Assembly (NCBI RefSeq): GCF_011683955.1
Contig: NZ_JAAQPI010000030.1
Location: 1 to 42,188, forward strand
Origin: Pseudomaricurvus alkylphenolicus
GTDB lineage: Bacteria; Pseudomonadota; Gammaproteobacteria; Pseudomonadales; Cellvibrionaceae
Direction of reading: 5' to 3'
DNA length: 42,188 bases
Positions 1-7,440 of this stretch are shown piece after piece. The position numbers and the translations under genes were made by a program. Under the pieces are notes generated by a model that worked only from the letters and a program-made list of their open reading frames with translations, did no database searches and was not told the origin of the DNA. Positions within the stretch are counted from its first letter, which is position 1; each line of letters begins with the position of its first letter.

Positions 1-809
1 GGCGCCACCTGGGGCGGGCAGACGTGCAGCATATCAAAGCGGCGCTCGATCCGGGTTTTCTGGCCCTGCTCATCGGTGACCTCAAAGCAGGCGGTTTGTG
101 CCGGTCCGTCCACCGCAACCAGGTTTTGATTAAAACACAACTCGGCATTGTATTTGTTCATATACTCCATCAATGCCGGGACATAATCGGCCACGCCAAA
201 CAGTGCGCCACCGGCATTGTGAAACGCCACCTTGATATTGGAGAGCCGCCCCAGCTTTAACCATTGTGAGCAAGACAGATACAGGGCTTTTTGCGGGGCA
301 CCCGCACATTTGATGGGCATGGGGGGCTGGCTAAAGAGCGCGGTACCCTGACGCAGTTCCTGCACCAGCTTCCAGGTATAGGGCGCCAAATCAAAGCGGT
401 AATTGGAGGTAACGCCGTTTTTACCCAGGGTGTCTGTCAAACCCTCCACCCGGTCCCAGTCCAGTTTAATACCGGGCGCGGCAATCAGTACCTGGTAGCC
501 AATGCGCTCACCGTTTTCCAGTGCCAGCTGATTGTCCTGCGGAAAGAACTCGGCCACCGCCGCTCGAATCCAAAGCGCCCCGGCGGGTATCACCTCAGCC
601 ATGGCGCGACGGGTTTGCGAGGGGTCAAAAACCCCGCCGCCAATCATGGTCCAACCGGGCTGGTAATAGTGAACGTCCTTGGGCTCGATAATGGCCACAT
701 CCAGAGTGGGATCTCGCTTCAAAAGACTGGCGGCGGTGGCGATGCCCCCGGCTCCGCCGCCAACAATCACAATCTGGTGATTGGTGGTGGTTGCTGTTGG
801 TTTATTCAT
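1..809 (-). CDS. sqr: Type II sulfide:quinone oxidoreductase, C-terminus beyond window
   Basis: FAD-dependent membrane-associated flavoprotein that oxidises sulfide and passes electrons to the quinone pool. About 269 residues are visible before the gene leaves the left edge. The N-terminus has a dinucleotide-binding Rossmann motif (IVIVGGGAGG, G17-G22). C168 lies in PIKCAGAPQK, which matches the first redox-active Cys region of the mitochondrial SQRDL-type (type II) enzymes. The second redox Cys would lie outside the window. HVCPPQ near the visible end fits the HVTPP-like family segment. The ATG at 809 has a good GAGGAGC ribosome site. It follows the persulfide dioxygenase gene by 32 bp, so the two probably form one operon in which SQR makes persulfide for the dioxygenase. 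Family assignment is firm; the subtype comes from motif recall. Confidence 0.88.
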   Translation of the reverse strand, partial: MNKPTATTTNHQIVIVGGGAGGIATAASLLKRDPTLDVAIIEPKDVHYYQPGWTMIGGGVFDPSQTRRAMAEVIPAGALWIRAAVAEFFPQDNQLALENGERIGYQVLIAAPGIKLDWDRVEGLTDTLGKNGVTSNYRFDLAPYTWKLVQELRQGTALFSQPPMPIKCAGAPQKALYLSCSQWLKLGRLSNIKVAFHNAGGALFGVADYVPALMEYMNKYNAELCFNQNLVAVDGPAQTACFEVTDEQGQKTRIERRFDMLHVCPPQVA

Positions 810-841
810 GTGCACAGCTCCTCATAATCGTTATTTTTGCG

Positions 842-1699
842 TTAAAAAAGGTCCAGGGGGATTTTTAAGTAACGTTGGCCATTGGCTTCCGGCGCGGGCA
901 ACTGCCCCGCCCGAATGTTGACCTGCACAGATGGCAGGATTAAACGCGGCAGAGTCAGCTGGGCGTCGCGGGCCTTGCGCATGGCAACAAACGCCTGCTT
1001 GCTGATACCCCTGCCAACATGGATGTTGCTGCGCTTCTGCTCCCCCACCGTGGTTTGCCATTGATACTCATCGCGACCGGGCGCCTTGTAGTCATGACAC
1101 ATAAACAACCGGGTTTCATCGTCCAGCTGGAAGATTTTTTGCACCGAGTCATACAAGGTGCCGGCATCACCACCGGGAAAATCACAGCGGGCGCTGCCAA
1201 AGTCCGGCATAAACAGTGTGTCCCCCACAAAGCCGGCATCGCCTATCACATAGGTCATACAGGCTGGTGTATGGCCAGGGGTATGCATGGCCCGCGCCTG
1301 TAAATTGCCCAGGGTAAAACATTCGTCGTCGGCGAACAGGTGATCGAACTGGCAGGTTACGTCATCGGGGATATTAAACGCTTTGCCGAAGCCTTCCTGT
1401 ACCTGACCAATGCCGTTGCCAATGGCAATTTTGCCACCCAGCTGCTGTTTAACATACACAGCCGCTGACAGGTGATCGGCGTGCACATGGCTCTCCAGAA
1501 TCCATTCCAGTTTGAGTTGATGATCCACAATATAGGTAATGATCTCGTCAATGGCGACCGTGGCAGTGCGCCCCGAGTCCGGCTCATAGTCCAGCACCGG
1601 ATCGATGAGTGCGCAGCTACTGGTATGCGCGTCCACCACCAGGTGACTGATGGTGTAAGTCGGCGCATGAAAAAACGAAATAACGTCGGGTTTACTCAT
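842..1699 (-). CDS. Persulfide dioxygenase, metallo-beta-lactamase fold (ETHE1/Blh-like)
   Basis: Mononuclear iron enzyme of the ETHE1/Blh group, expected to oxidise glutathione persulfide to sulfite. About 285 residues. The metal motif HVHADH (H71, H73, D75, H76) is present, followed by HTPGH, VGDTLF and MCHDY, which supply the remaining His/Asp ligands. DFPGG after the VGDTLF strand is typical of persulfide dioxygenases rather than glyoxalase II. The open frame extends six codons upstream to a TTG at 1717, but I chose the ATG at 1699 (MSKPDV) because it starts where family members start; neither site has a strong ribosome-binding sequence. It is the first gene of a two-gene operon with the sulfide:quinone oxidoreductase, a common sulfide-detoxification pairing. 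The repeated 58-bp element lies about 260 bp upstream. Confidence 0.87.
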   Translation of the reverse strand: MSKPDVISFFHAPTYTISHLVVDAHTSSCALIDPVLDYEPDSGRTATVAIDEIITYIVDHQLKLEWILESHVHADHLSAAVYVKQQLGGKIAIGNGIGQVQEGFGKAFNIPDDVTCQFDHLFADDECFTLGNLQARAMHTPGHTPACMTYVIGDAGFVGDTLFMPDFGSARCDFPGGDAGTLYDSVQKIFQLDDETRLFMCHDYKAPGRDEYQWQTTVGEQKRSNIHVGRGISKQAFVAMRKARDAQLTLPRLILPSVQVNIRAGQLPAPEANGQRYLKIPLDLF

Positions 1700-2230
1700 A
1701 GACACTGTCTTGTTCAAAGATACTGGCAGGGCCCGCTATAGGACTTGCCTGCCAGGCTCCAAATGTTATCGATTTTCTGCAACGCAAAGTAATCCCGCAC
1801 CGCTGTAGGGTTACCGACGGTGACTGAAACAATTTCCGAAGAGCCGCAGACCTAAGCCGCAGACCTAACCAGCGAAACTCATTATTCGGGCGACAGTCAG
1901 TGGTGTATTCATCATTAAGCCTTGTGTGGAAGTTCCTCAAAACACATTGCTGCTATCCTAGGGCAAAGCCTCACTGGCAATTGTACAAATTTGGTCACAA
2001 TTGGGCATAAGCTGGTGTCTGGATAGGCCGCAGTAGTTTCCCGAGTAGTCGGAACACCAAAATCAGGGTACTACTGTAGCAGCAGACCCTGAACACGTTT
2101 CGCGGCCTGTTTTTCAGGTTTAGTCTCAATCATGTCTGTTTCACCCAGACTGAATCAAAACTAACTGACAGAGCTACTGATATATTTACTAGGGATATCA
2201 ATGAAATGATCACCAAGAAAGGAGCGTAAA
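1700..2230. other. Intergenic region with repeat element and small hairpins
   Basis: About 530 bp without a convincing gene. It holds the leftmost copy of a 58-bp element also found at 15526-15583. It also contains a small hairpin at 2063-2092 (TCAGGGT / ACCCTGA arms) whose loop includes CTGTAGCAGC, the same word that forms the ends of the repeat at 8939-9037. An 82-codon minus-strand frame here (1692-1940) has no recognisable protein character. The promoter of the sulfide operon should lie on the minus strand within this stretch. Confidence 0.6.
1955..2012. promoter_or_regulatory. 58-bp element, copy 1, putative operator upstream of the sulfide operon
   Basis: This segment is closely similar to 15526-15583. 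The inner ~30 bases are identical in both copies and include TGTACAAATTTGGTCA, which has imperfect dyad symmetry TG-NN-CAAATTTG-NN-CA. Outside this core the flanks still match (ATCCTA-GGCAAAGC on one side, TTGGG-ATAAGC on the other). Conservation of a palindromic core in two intergenic regions suggests a transcription-factor site, possibly GntR-like, but the regulator is unknown. A mobile or duplicated promoter fragment is the alternative. Confidence 0.55.
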
Positions 2231-3784
2231 TCATCGCAGATAATGTGCTGCCAATGCAACGCAGGGGGCTGCAGTTGGGCTTCCGCTTTGCCAATCGCCG
2301 CCTTCAATACCACTGCCCGCTATATCAATATGCATATAAGGTAACGGCTGCTCGGACTTCGCGCCATGCTTATCCAGGCCCGATGCAACAGCGAGAAAAG
2401 CCATGGGAAACTGATGGCCGCGAGCTACGCTGACGGAAGTCCCATTGTTAGATGAGAGCACGTCATCTGCCGCAGTACGCGGCCTGATAAAGTGCCAATC
2501 TTCACGGCGAGAGAGGCTAATCTCCATACAATCCCCCCATTGCTCCCCGACTTCAGCCAGCTGTCGGGCCATCTGCTTATCCCTGGCAAAACCGTTCTCT
2601 ACCAACAGAGTATAGGGCCCTACCGTCAAGGCCGCATGACCAGTCAAGGTAGCGACCGTCATTAATTCAGGCGCAACGGCCTCTTTGGCCTGCTCTCGGC
2701 AGCGGGATAAAAGATCCGCCATGGCGAGGCGGCCTTCCGCGTCGGTATTACCAATGCGAACCCGAACACCGGCACGGCTGGTGATAATTTCATCCGGAAC
2801 AAAGGCATCCGAACCGATGCTATTCCGTACCGCAGCCAGTGAAGCAACAACTTTCAGGCCTTTTGGCTTCAGTTCTGCAACCGTCTTCACAAAGCCTGCT
2901 ACCGCGGAAGCACCGCCTTTATCACGGCTCATACCTGCCAGGTGGCCGCCAACCTTGATGTCCACACCACCCACATCAAAGGTTACCGCCTTACCGACCA
3001 GATAGAGCGTCTTCTCAATGGGGCCTTCGCCTTCGTAGGTAAGGTTAATCACACGGGCATGGTGACGAGGCACTGGCAGTGAGGCACGGCCCACCGCTGC
3101 CAATAACGGGTATTCACGGGTAATCAGGTCTTGATCGTCAATTACTTCAACAGAGACAGAGCTTCCTGCCAGTGCCTCAACACAATAATCGGCAAACTTG
3201 GGTGGCGCCATGCGCTCGGGTTCAGTGCCACATAGGTCACGGGCCAAACGGCGACCGGCTTCTACGGCAGCCAGATAATCCACATCCAGGCTCTTCTCAA
3301 TATCGACCAGTGTGATGCTCTCAACCGGCTCAAGTTGGCTCGTATCCTGCGCTTCGCGCGCTTCCAGAGGCTGCCACAATCGATGACAGGCCGCCAGATA
3401 ACTCACCTCTACAGCCTGAGAAAATTCGGTATCTGCGGGCACTCCCTCTACCAGCAGAATGGGGTTTTTAGCACCGGCACCTTTTGCCATTGCCATCGCA
3501 CTGGCGGCGGCATCCGCAAAGCGACGAACATCATCGTAGTCACGGTCCAGTGGCCCGGTAGGCGCATGAATCAAGCGGCCACCGGCCAACTCCGAGGCAT
3601 GGATCAGAACCGTTTCCTTACCCAGTCGTTGATCCACCTGAGCTGCGCCAGCCAGTACAGCATTCACCTGCTCACAGCTATCACAGCCGGTATTGGACGT
3701 AATCAGAATCACCGCATCATTGGCGGTATTACCCGTCAATAGAGTGTTTAGATCGTTGCTTTGCTTGGGTGTTGGAAATGCCAT
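2231..3784 (-). CDS. M17 family leucyl aminopeptidase
   Basis: Cytoplasmic two-metal aminopeptidase of peptidase family M17 (PepA-like), 517 residues, with no signal peptide. The metal and catalytic residues align with those of PepA: K265 and D270 (GKAVTFD), K277, D288 (MSRDKGGA), then D348 and E350 with R352 in NTDAEGRL. The usual DMGGAA is changed to DKGGAS, so it is a divergent subfamily. The N-terminal ~170 residues are poorly conserved, as is normal for M17. It starts at an ATG (MAFPTPK) just downstream of the large palindrome at 3809-3861. It is the last gene of the leftward catabolic run. Together with the M29 peptidase it suggests release of amino acids or cleavage of an aminoacyl amide inside the cell. 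Confidence 0.88.
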   Translation of the reverse strand: MAFPTPKQSNDLNTLLTGNTANDAVILITSNTGCDSCEQVNAVLAGAAQVDQRLGKETVLIHASELAGGRLIHAPTGPLDRDYDDVRRFADAAASAMAMAKGAGAKNPILLVEGVPADTEFSQAVEVSYLAACHRLWQPLEAREAQDTSQLEPVESITLVDIEKSLDVDYLAAVEAGRRLARDLCGTEPERMAPPKFADYCVEALAGSSVSVEVIDDQDLITREYPLLAAVGRASLPVPRHHARVINLTYEGEGPIEKTLYLVGKAVTFDVGGVDIKVGGHLAGMSRDKGGASAVAGFVKTVAELKPKGLKVVASLAAVRNSIGSDAFVPDEIITSRAGVRVRIGNTDAEGRLAMADLLSRCREQAKEAVAPELMTVATLTGHAALTVGPYTLLVENGFARDKQMARQLAEVGEQWGDCMEISLSRREDWHFIRPRTAADDVLSSNNGTSVSVARGHQFPMAFLAVASGLDKHGAKSEQPLPYMHIDIAGSGIEGGDWQSGSPTAAPCVALAAHYLR

Positions 3785-3808
3785 GCTGTTCCCCGTCTAA
3801 TTCCTATG

Positions 3809-3861
3809 GAGCCTTAAGGGCACTTCCAAAAATAAGAATTTTTAGAAGTGCCCTTAAGCTC
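3809..3861. repeat. 53-bp near-perfect palindrome (hairpin or MITE-like element)
   Basis: The arms CCTTAAGGGCACTTC and GAAGTGCCCTTAAG are inverted complements and extend to GAGC / GCTC with one extra base. The loop itself contains AAAAAT-AAG-ATTTTT, so almost the whole segment can fold as one hairpin. It lies between the alpha/beta hydrolase and the M17 aminopeptidase. No T-run follows on either strand, so a simple intrinsic terminator is not obvious. The form resembles paired insertion-sequence ends left without an interior (a MITE or solo end pair); the family is not identified. Confidence 0.7.
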
Positions 3862-3973
3862 TCTTAAAAAAAACGAAGGATTCTACTTGCAGCTACCAAG
3901 AATAAATAGCCCCATATCACAGAAAACGAATGGGGCTAATAGCAGATAGCAGATTTTATTGAGATGAGAGAGT

Positions 3974-4741
3974 CTAGAGAGCCCAGACCTTTAGGGCCTG
4001 ATTGATCATTGCCTCAACCTGCTCACGGGCCTCCAGGTGAATATAGTGGCCTGATGCCACCACCTGACCAATCAGCGCATCGGCTTTATGCTCCAGCAAT
4101 ACATCCGGCTCAGCATTACGTCCACCCCAGAATCCAGCGACTGGCGCTTTCACCTTAGCCAGAGCTTCGGCACCATTCCACTGCAGCATACTGCTAAAGG
4201 ATTGAATCAGCGCTTCAGGTGCCACTTTTTCGAAAACGTCCGCTCGCGATACAACCGCTTGCTTGTTGTCGTAAGGCCCTGCCTGACCATCAATTATCAT
4301 CGCCTTGGCATCCTGATAGCCCTCACCAGAAAGCATCTCGTACAAACCGCTCCAGCCCTGGCGGGTGGCATCGTCAAAAACGATTGGCGCAGGGTCCAGC
4401 AGAATTACCCCGGCTACAGATTCAGGCACTTGCGCAGCCACTTCCAGTGCGACCAAGCCACCCATGCTGTGACCAATTACAATCGGATCTTGCAGACCCT
4501 GTTGTTTAATTAATGCCACAACTTGCTTAGCGCTGTCACTGATTGAAATTGGCTCCAATGGCATAGGACTTTCACCGTGACCTGGCAAATCAACTGCCAA
4601 GGTAGCCCCATGTTCTTGTCGCCAGAACTGTCCTATGGAATCCATAAACCCACGGTTACCCATCAGTGCGTGAATCAGTACTGCTGGGCGGCCTTCAGCT
4701 TCAACCAGATCATAGGCCAATGATATATTGGCAGATGTCAT
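3974..4741 (-). CDS. Alpha/beta hydrolase
   Basis: Alpha/beta-fold serine hydrolase of 255 residues, cytoplasmic (no signal peptide). The nucleophile elbow is GHSMGG (S92) and the probable catalytic His is in ASGHYIHLE (H232). The oxyanion region is LIHALMGN, and DLPGHGES is the typical strand-4 segment. The acid residue cannot be placed confidently. The family covers esterases, lactonases, C-C hydrolases and amidases, so the substrate is not predictable from sequence. It is downstream of the NTF2-like gene by about 50 bp and in the same orientation, so it probably belongs to the same catabolic transcript. Confidence 0.85.
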   Translation of the reverse strand: MTSANISLAYDLVEAEGRPAVLIHALMGNRGFMDSIGQFWRQEHGATLAVDLPGHGESPMPLEPISISDSAKQVVALIKQQGLQDPIVIGHSMGGLVALEVAAQVPESVAGVILLDPAPIVFDDATRQGWSGLYEMLSGEGYQDAKAMIIDGQAGPYDNKQAVVSRADVFEKVAPEALIQSFSSMLQWNGAEALAKVKAPVAGFWGGRNAEPDVLLEHKADALIGQVVASGHYIHLEAREQVEAMINQALKVWAL

Positions 4742-4790
4742 TAACTCGTTACTCCAAAAGTTGTTACTAAATACTTATTCAAGGACAATC

Positions 4791-5159
4791 TCAGGGCCCA
4801 CTAAAGGACTTGCCGACCACGCTCCAGGTGCCATCGGTTTTCTGCAACACAAAATAGTCGGTAAACGCCAAGCCGTGGTAGCTATTAATGGCAACTTTAA
4901 CCGCTGCCGAGTTATCAAAGATATCCAACACTTCAATATCTCCGGTCATATTCGTTTCGCGCCCGGGCGGATTGGAATCACAGAAAGCGGCTAGCGCTAC
5001 GGCATCGCCTATCCAGACCTCGCCTTGAACATGACCGTGAATGGCTGCCGTTTCGTGAAAAACACCGGCCATCAATTGACTGTTGGCTTCGGAGAAGGCA
5101 TCCACGTATTTTTGGCAGAGCTGTACAATAGTGGCTTCTTCCTGATTGCTATCAGACAT
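4791..5159 (-). CDS. NTF2-like / putative lumazine-binding family small protein
   Basis: 122-residue protein with a cone-shaped NTF2-like fold. The start (VQLCQKYVDAFSEAN), the middle (HGHVQGEVWIG) and the end (DYFVLQKTDGTWSVVGKSF) match the Lumazine_bd_2/SnoaL-like pattern. Such proteins bind small ligands or act as isomerases, dehydratases or folding aids, and they often accompany oxidoreductase genes. There is no signal peptide. It lies directly downstream of the Tat-exported FAD oxidoreductase, separated by about 126 bp that contain a short degenerate repeat. The role in this pathway is unknown. Confidence 0.75.
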   Translation of the reverse strand: MSDSNQEEATIVQLCQKYVDAFSEANSQLMAGVFHETAAIHGHVQGEVWIGDAVALAAFCDSNPPGRETNMTGDIEVLDIFDNSAAVKVAINSYHGLAFTDYFVLQKTDGTWSVVGKSFSGP

Positions 5160-5194
5160 AATTTTCCTGTTGGTGGTTTAAAGGGTGTAAAGTA

Positions 5195-5252
5195 GCTTTG
5201 AAGCGGCAAGCTGTGAGCTGTAAGCTGTAAGCCGCAAGTTAAAAGCTGCTTG
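5195..5252. repeat. Short degenerate tandem repeat (AGCTGTRAG / AAGC words)
   Basis: The intergenic stretch between the FAD oxidoreductase and the NTF2-like gene repeats AGCTGTGAGCTGTAAGCTG-type units with GCCGCAAG and AAAGCTGCTTG variants. It is low-complexity DNA of a kind often seen in intergenic regions. I see no coding or clear terminator function. Confidence 0.5.
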
Positions 5253-5285
5253 TTGGAGAATACGTGCCATTAGCTGAAACAAGTA

Positions 5286-7316
5286 TTAGATGATTTCCAG
5301 CACCTGGCGTGCGGCGCGCTGACCTTCGCTGTGGGCGCCCAGGGTTCCCTGTAGACCGCGCAATTCGCCATTGGCAAAAAAGATGCGGTCGTAGCCCTGG
5401 CGCAAGGTATCGGAGTTGGAGGTTCCGCCACCGGCCGGGTGGAAAAAACCGGGACCGGGAACGGCAAACGCGTGCCCCCAGCGATTGAGGGTGATGCCGG
5501 CAATATCCCGGCTTGGATCAAAACCGGTGCGTCCAAACATCGCCACCATCTGGCGACGAATTTTCAATTCAATGTCCCGATAGGGTGTCGAAAAAAGTTC
5601 CCAGCGTTTACTGGAACCCTGTTGTTTGGCGCTTAAGGACGGTTCGATCAGCGGTGCGTAGAACGTCATGACAATGGGTTTGTCGGGGTCAAACGGCGGT
5701 CGATAACCACCGACATCCAGAGGCTGGCGAATATTGCACATAAAACCAAATTCACCGCCCTGATACATCACCGAGGTAACACCCAGCTTCTCCATAAAAC
5801 GCCAGTTGGTCAGTGCCACATTGGCCACCACTACCGGGCCGTATTCAAAGGAGTCCATAGCGCTACGGATATCGGCGGGTGCATCTCCCAGGATATTGCG
5901 ATTCACCCAACTGGCGCTGCCGAGGATAACCGACTTGGTGTAAGCCGCATAAAGCTGGCCGCCTTTTTCGTAGACTACGCGCACTTTTTTCTGAGCACTA
6001 CCGGGAACATGCCGAACATCCACGACAGTGGCGCCCAGGCGAATTCGAATGGGGTGCTTGTCGGTATCCAGCTGATCGAAGCGGATATCCCCATCCAACA
6101 CATCCCTTGGGGTTTTGGCACCCTTTAAACAGTCGGGCCAGATATATTTGAGAAAATAGCGATAGGGAAAGCTGTTGCCACCGGGGAAGCAGTGCACATT
6201 AAAACCTTTCCAGGTGTCTACCAGACCACGGTTCTTGGGGTCATTCATGATCGCCGTATGGGGATCGCCGACCAGGCGAGCACCGGGCATTTCCATATTG
6301 TAGGTGGCTGCCAGCGCCGAGCAGGTGGAGCTGCCCAGGCCAATACCGGTGGCCAGCATGGGGTCGGCAAAGCGAGCTACTTCCGGAGAAAGGCCATGCA
6401 CATCCACCAGCAGTTGTTCGTAACTCATGCTGTCGAGCCACTGGTCCAGCCCTTCCGCAGGGCGGTCCAGTGTCAAGCCCCACTGCCACTTCATCAGGTC
6501 CTGCTCAACCTCGGCGGAAAAGCCGAGTCCGCCAAAGCCATTAATCCAGGGGTTTTTAACCAGCTTGGGTTCGGGGTTGGCCTTGGTGGCTTTACCAAAA
6601 TAACCAATGCTGTCCGACACAGGCCCCAGCCACATATACATATAGTTGGAGACGTCCGCTTCCAGCGGTTTGTCAGTTCCGGTGAGAGCAACGGGATCAA
6701 AGTGGAGCGGCATACCGATATCGGTAAACTCCTCGTACAGCAGGTCCTCGCCCAGAGCCACCTGGCCGGGCTCGGTGGGCAGAATCACCAGGTTGGCACC
6801 CTGGGGGCCAAAAATGGTGTGGCCGTCCACTTCAAATTCATTCTGTCGCGCCTTGCCGCCAAGGACTTGATGATTCTCCAGAATCAGGCCTTTAAGGGAG
6901 TCACCCTTTTCTTTGATCAGGCGATAACTGGCGCCGATGGTCGAAGGCCCGCCGCCGATCATAATCACATCGTAATCGTCACCGCCGTCCAGGTATGCGG
7001 TGGAACTCAGATCACCATAGTGCCCATCGCGAATCAGGTGAGCCCGAGAGAGTACCTCCCAAGTGTTGCCGTTGGAATTGCGGTAATCCCCCACCCCACC
7101 CGGGCCGTTGAAGCGGGCGGCTTGGTGTTTGTCGATGGGAGGGACAGAAACATCAGGGCCGGATTTTTCAGCTGCCAGTAACTCTCTTGGGGAGAGGCCG
7201 CCCAGCAGCCCGGCACCACCAACGGCCAGCCCCCCGAGAAAATCCCGACGGGTGATTGATGAACTTGCTCCCAGCTCTGCAAGCTCTTTATCAACGGTAG
7301 AATTTTTCCAGCCCAT
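5286..7316 (-). CDS. Tat-exported FAD-dependent oxidoreductase, spermidine dehydrogenase-like
   Basis: 676-residue flavoprotein with a twin-arginine signal (ITRRDFLGG, R23-R24, followed by a Gly/Ala/Leu-rich stretch), so it is probably folded in the cytoplasm and exported to the periplasm. The FAD-binding Rossmann motif is DVIMIGGGPSTIGAS (about 116-130). The C-terminal HAFAVPGPGFFHPAG and FFANGELRG look like an amine-oxidase-type FAD-closing region. The N-terminal layout (DKEL, then RRDFLGG, then a ~90-residue spacer before the FAD motif) matches my memory of the proteobacterial spermidine dehydrogenase SpdH. An amine or polyamine substrate is therefore inferred, not shown. The start has AGGAG seven bases upstream. 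Its neighbours (gamma-glutamyl-amine ligase, PuuD-like hydrolase) fit amine catabolism. Confidence 0.75.
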   Translation of the reverse strand: MGWKNSTVDKELAELGASSSITRRDFLGGLAVGGAGLLGGLSPRELLAAEKSGPDVSVPPIDKHQAARFNGPGGVGDYRNSNGNTWEVLSRAHLIRDGHYGDLSSTAYLDGGDDYDVIMIGGGPSTIGASYRLIKEKGDSLKGLILENHQVLGGKARQNEFEVDGHTIFGPQGANLVILPTEPGQVALGEDLLYEEFTDIGMPLHFDPVALTGTDKPLEADVSNYMYMWLGPVSDSIGYFGKATKANPEPKLVKNPWINGFGGLGFSAEVEQDLMKWQWGLTLDRPAEGLDQWLDSMSYEQLLVDVHGLSPEVARFADPMLATGIGLGSSTCSALAATYNMEMPGARLVGDPHTAIMNDPKNRGLVDTWKGFNVHCFPGGNSFPYRYFLKYIWPDCLKGAKTPRDVLDGDIRFDQLDTDKHPIRIRLGATVVDVRHVPGSAQKKVRVVYEKGGQLYAAYTKSVILGSASWVNRNILGDAPADIRSAMDSFEYGPVVVANVALTNWRFMEKLGVTSVMYQGGEFGFMCNIRQPLDVGGYRPPFDPDKPIVMTFYAPLIEPSLSAKQQGSSKRWELFSTPYRDIELKIRRQMVAMFGRTGFDPSRDIAGITLNRWGHAFAVPGPGFFHPAGGGTSNSDTLRQGYDRIFFANGELRGLQGTLGAHSEGQRAARQVLEII

Positions 7317-7356
7317 TAATTTCTCCTAAACCCACCCAAACACGCATTTATTAACA

Positions 7357-7440
7357 AGTAATTCTACTTTTTCTCGATACAAATCGACCGCATACGTAGG
7401 GTGGGTTAGTTGACAACGCCGCGACAAAGTAGAACTAATT
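7357..7440. repeat. Inverted repeat in intergenic region
   Basis: TTCTACTTT (7362-7370) and AAAGTAGAA (7426-7434) form a perfect 9-bp inverted repeat flanking a segment with GTAGGGTGGGTTAG. It lies between the amidohydrolase stop and the FAD oxidoreductase start. It may be a small repeat element or part of a transcript-end structure; there is no T-tract. Confidence 0.4.

Noticed and set aside
291-827. 178-codon plus-strand frame at the left end
   Set aside because: It is the antisense shadow of the sulfide:quinone oxidoreductase; the minus-strand reading has clear FAD and redox-Cys motifs.
1955-2012. Reading the 58-bp element as a CRP or PdhR site
   Set aside because: The dyad does not match TGTGA-N6-TCACA or the PdhR box well enough; a named regulator cannot be supported.
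6192-7181. 329-codon plus-strand frame
   Set aside because: It lies wholly opposite the FAD oxidoreductase, has no family-like motifs and reflects the GC-rich codon bias of the real gene.
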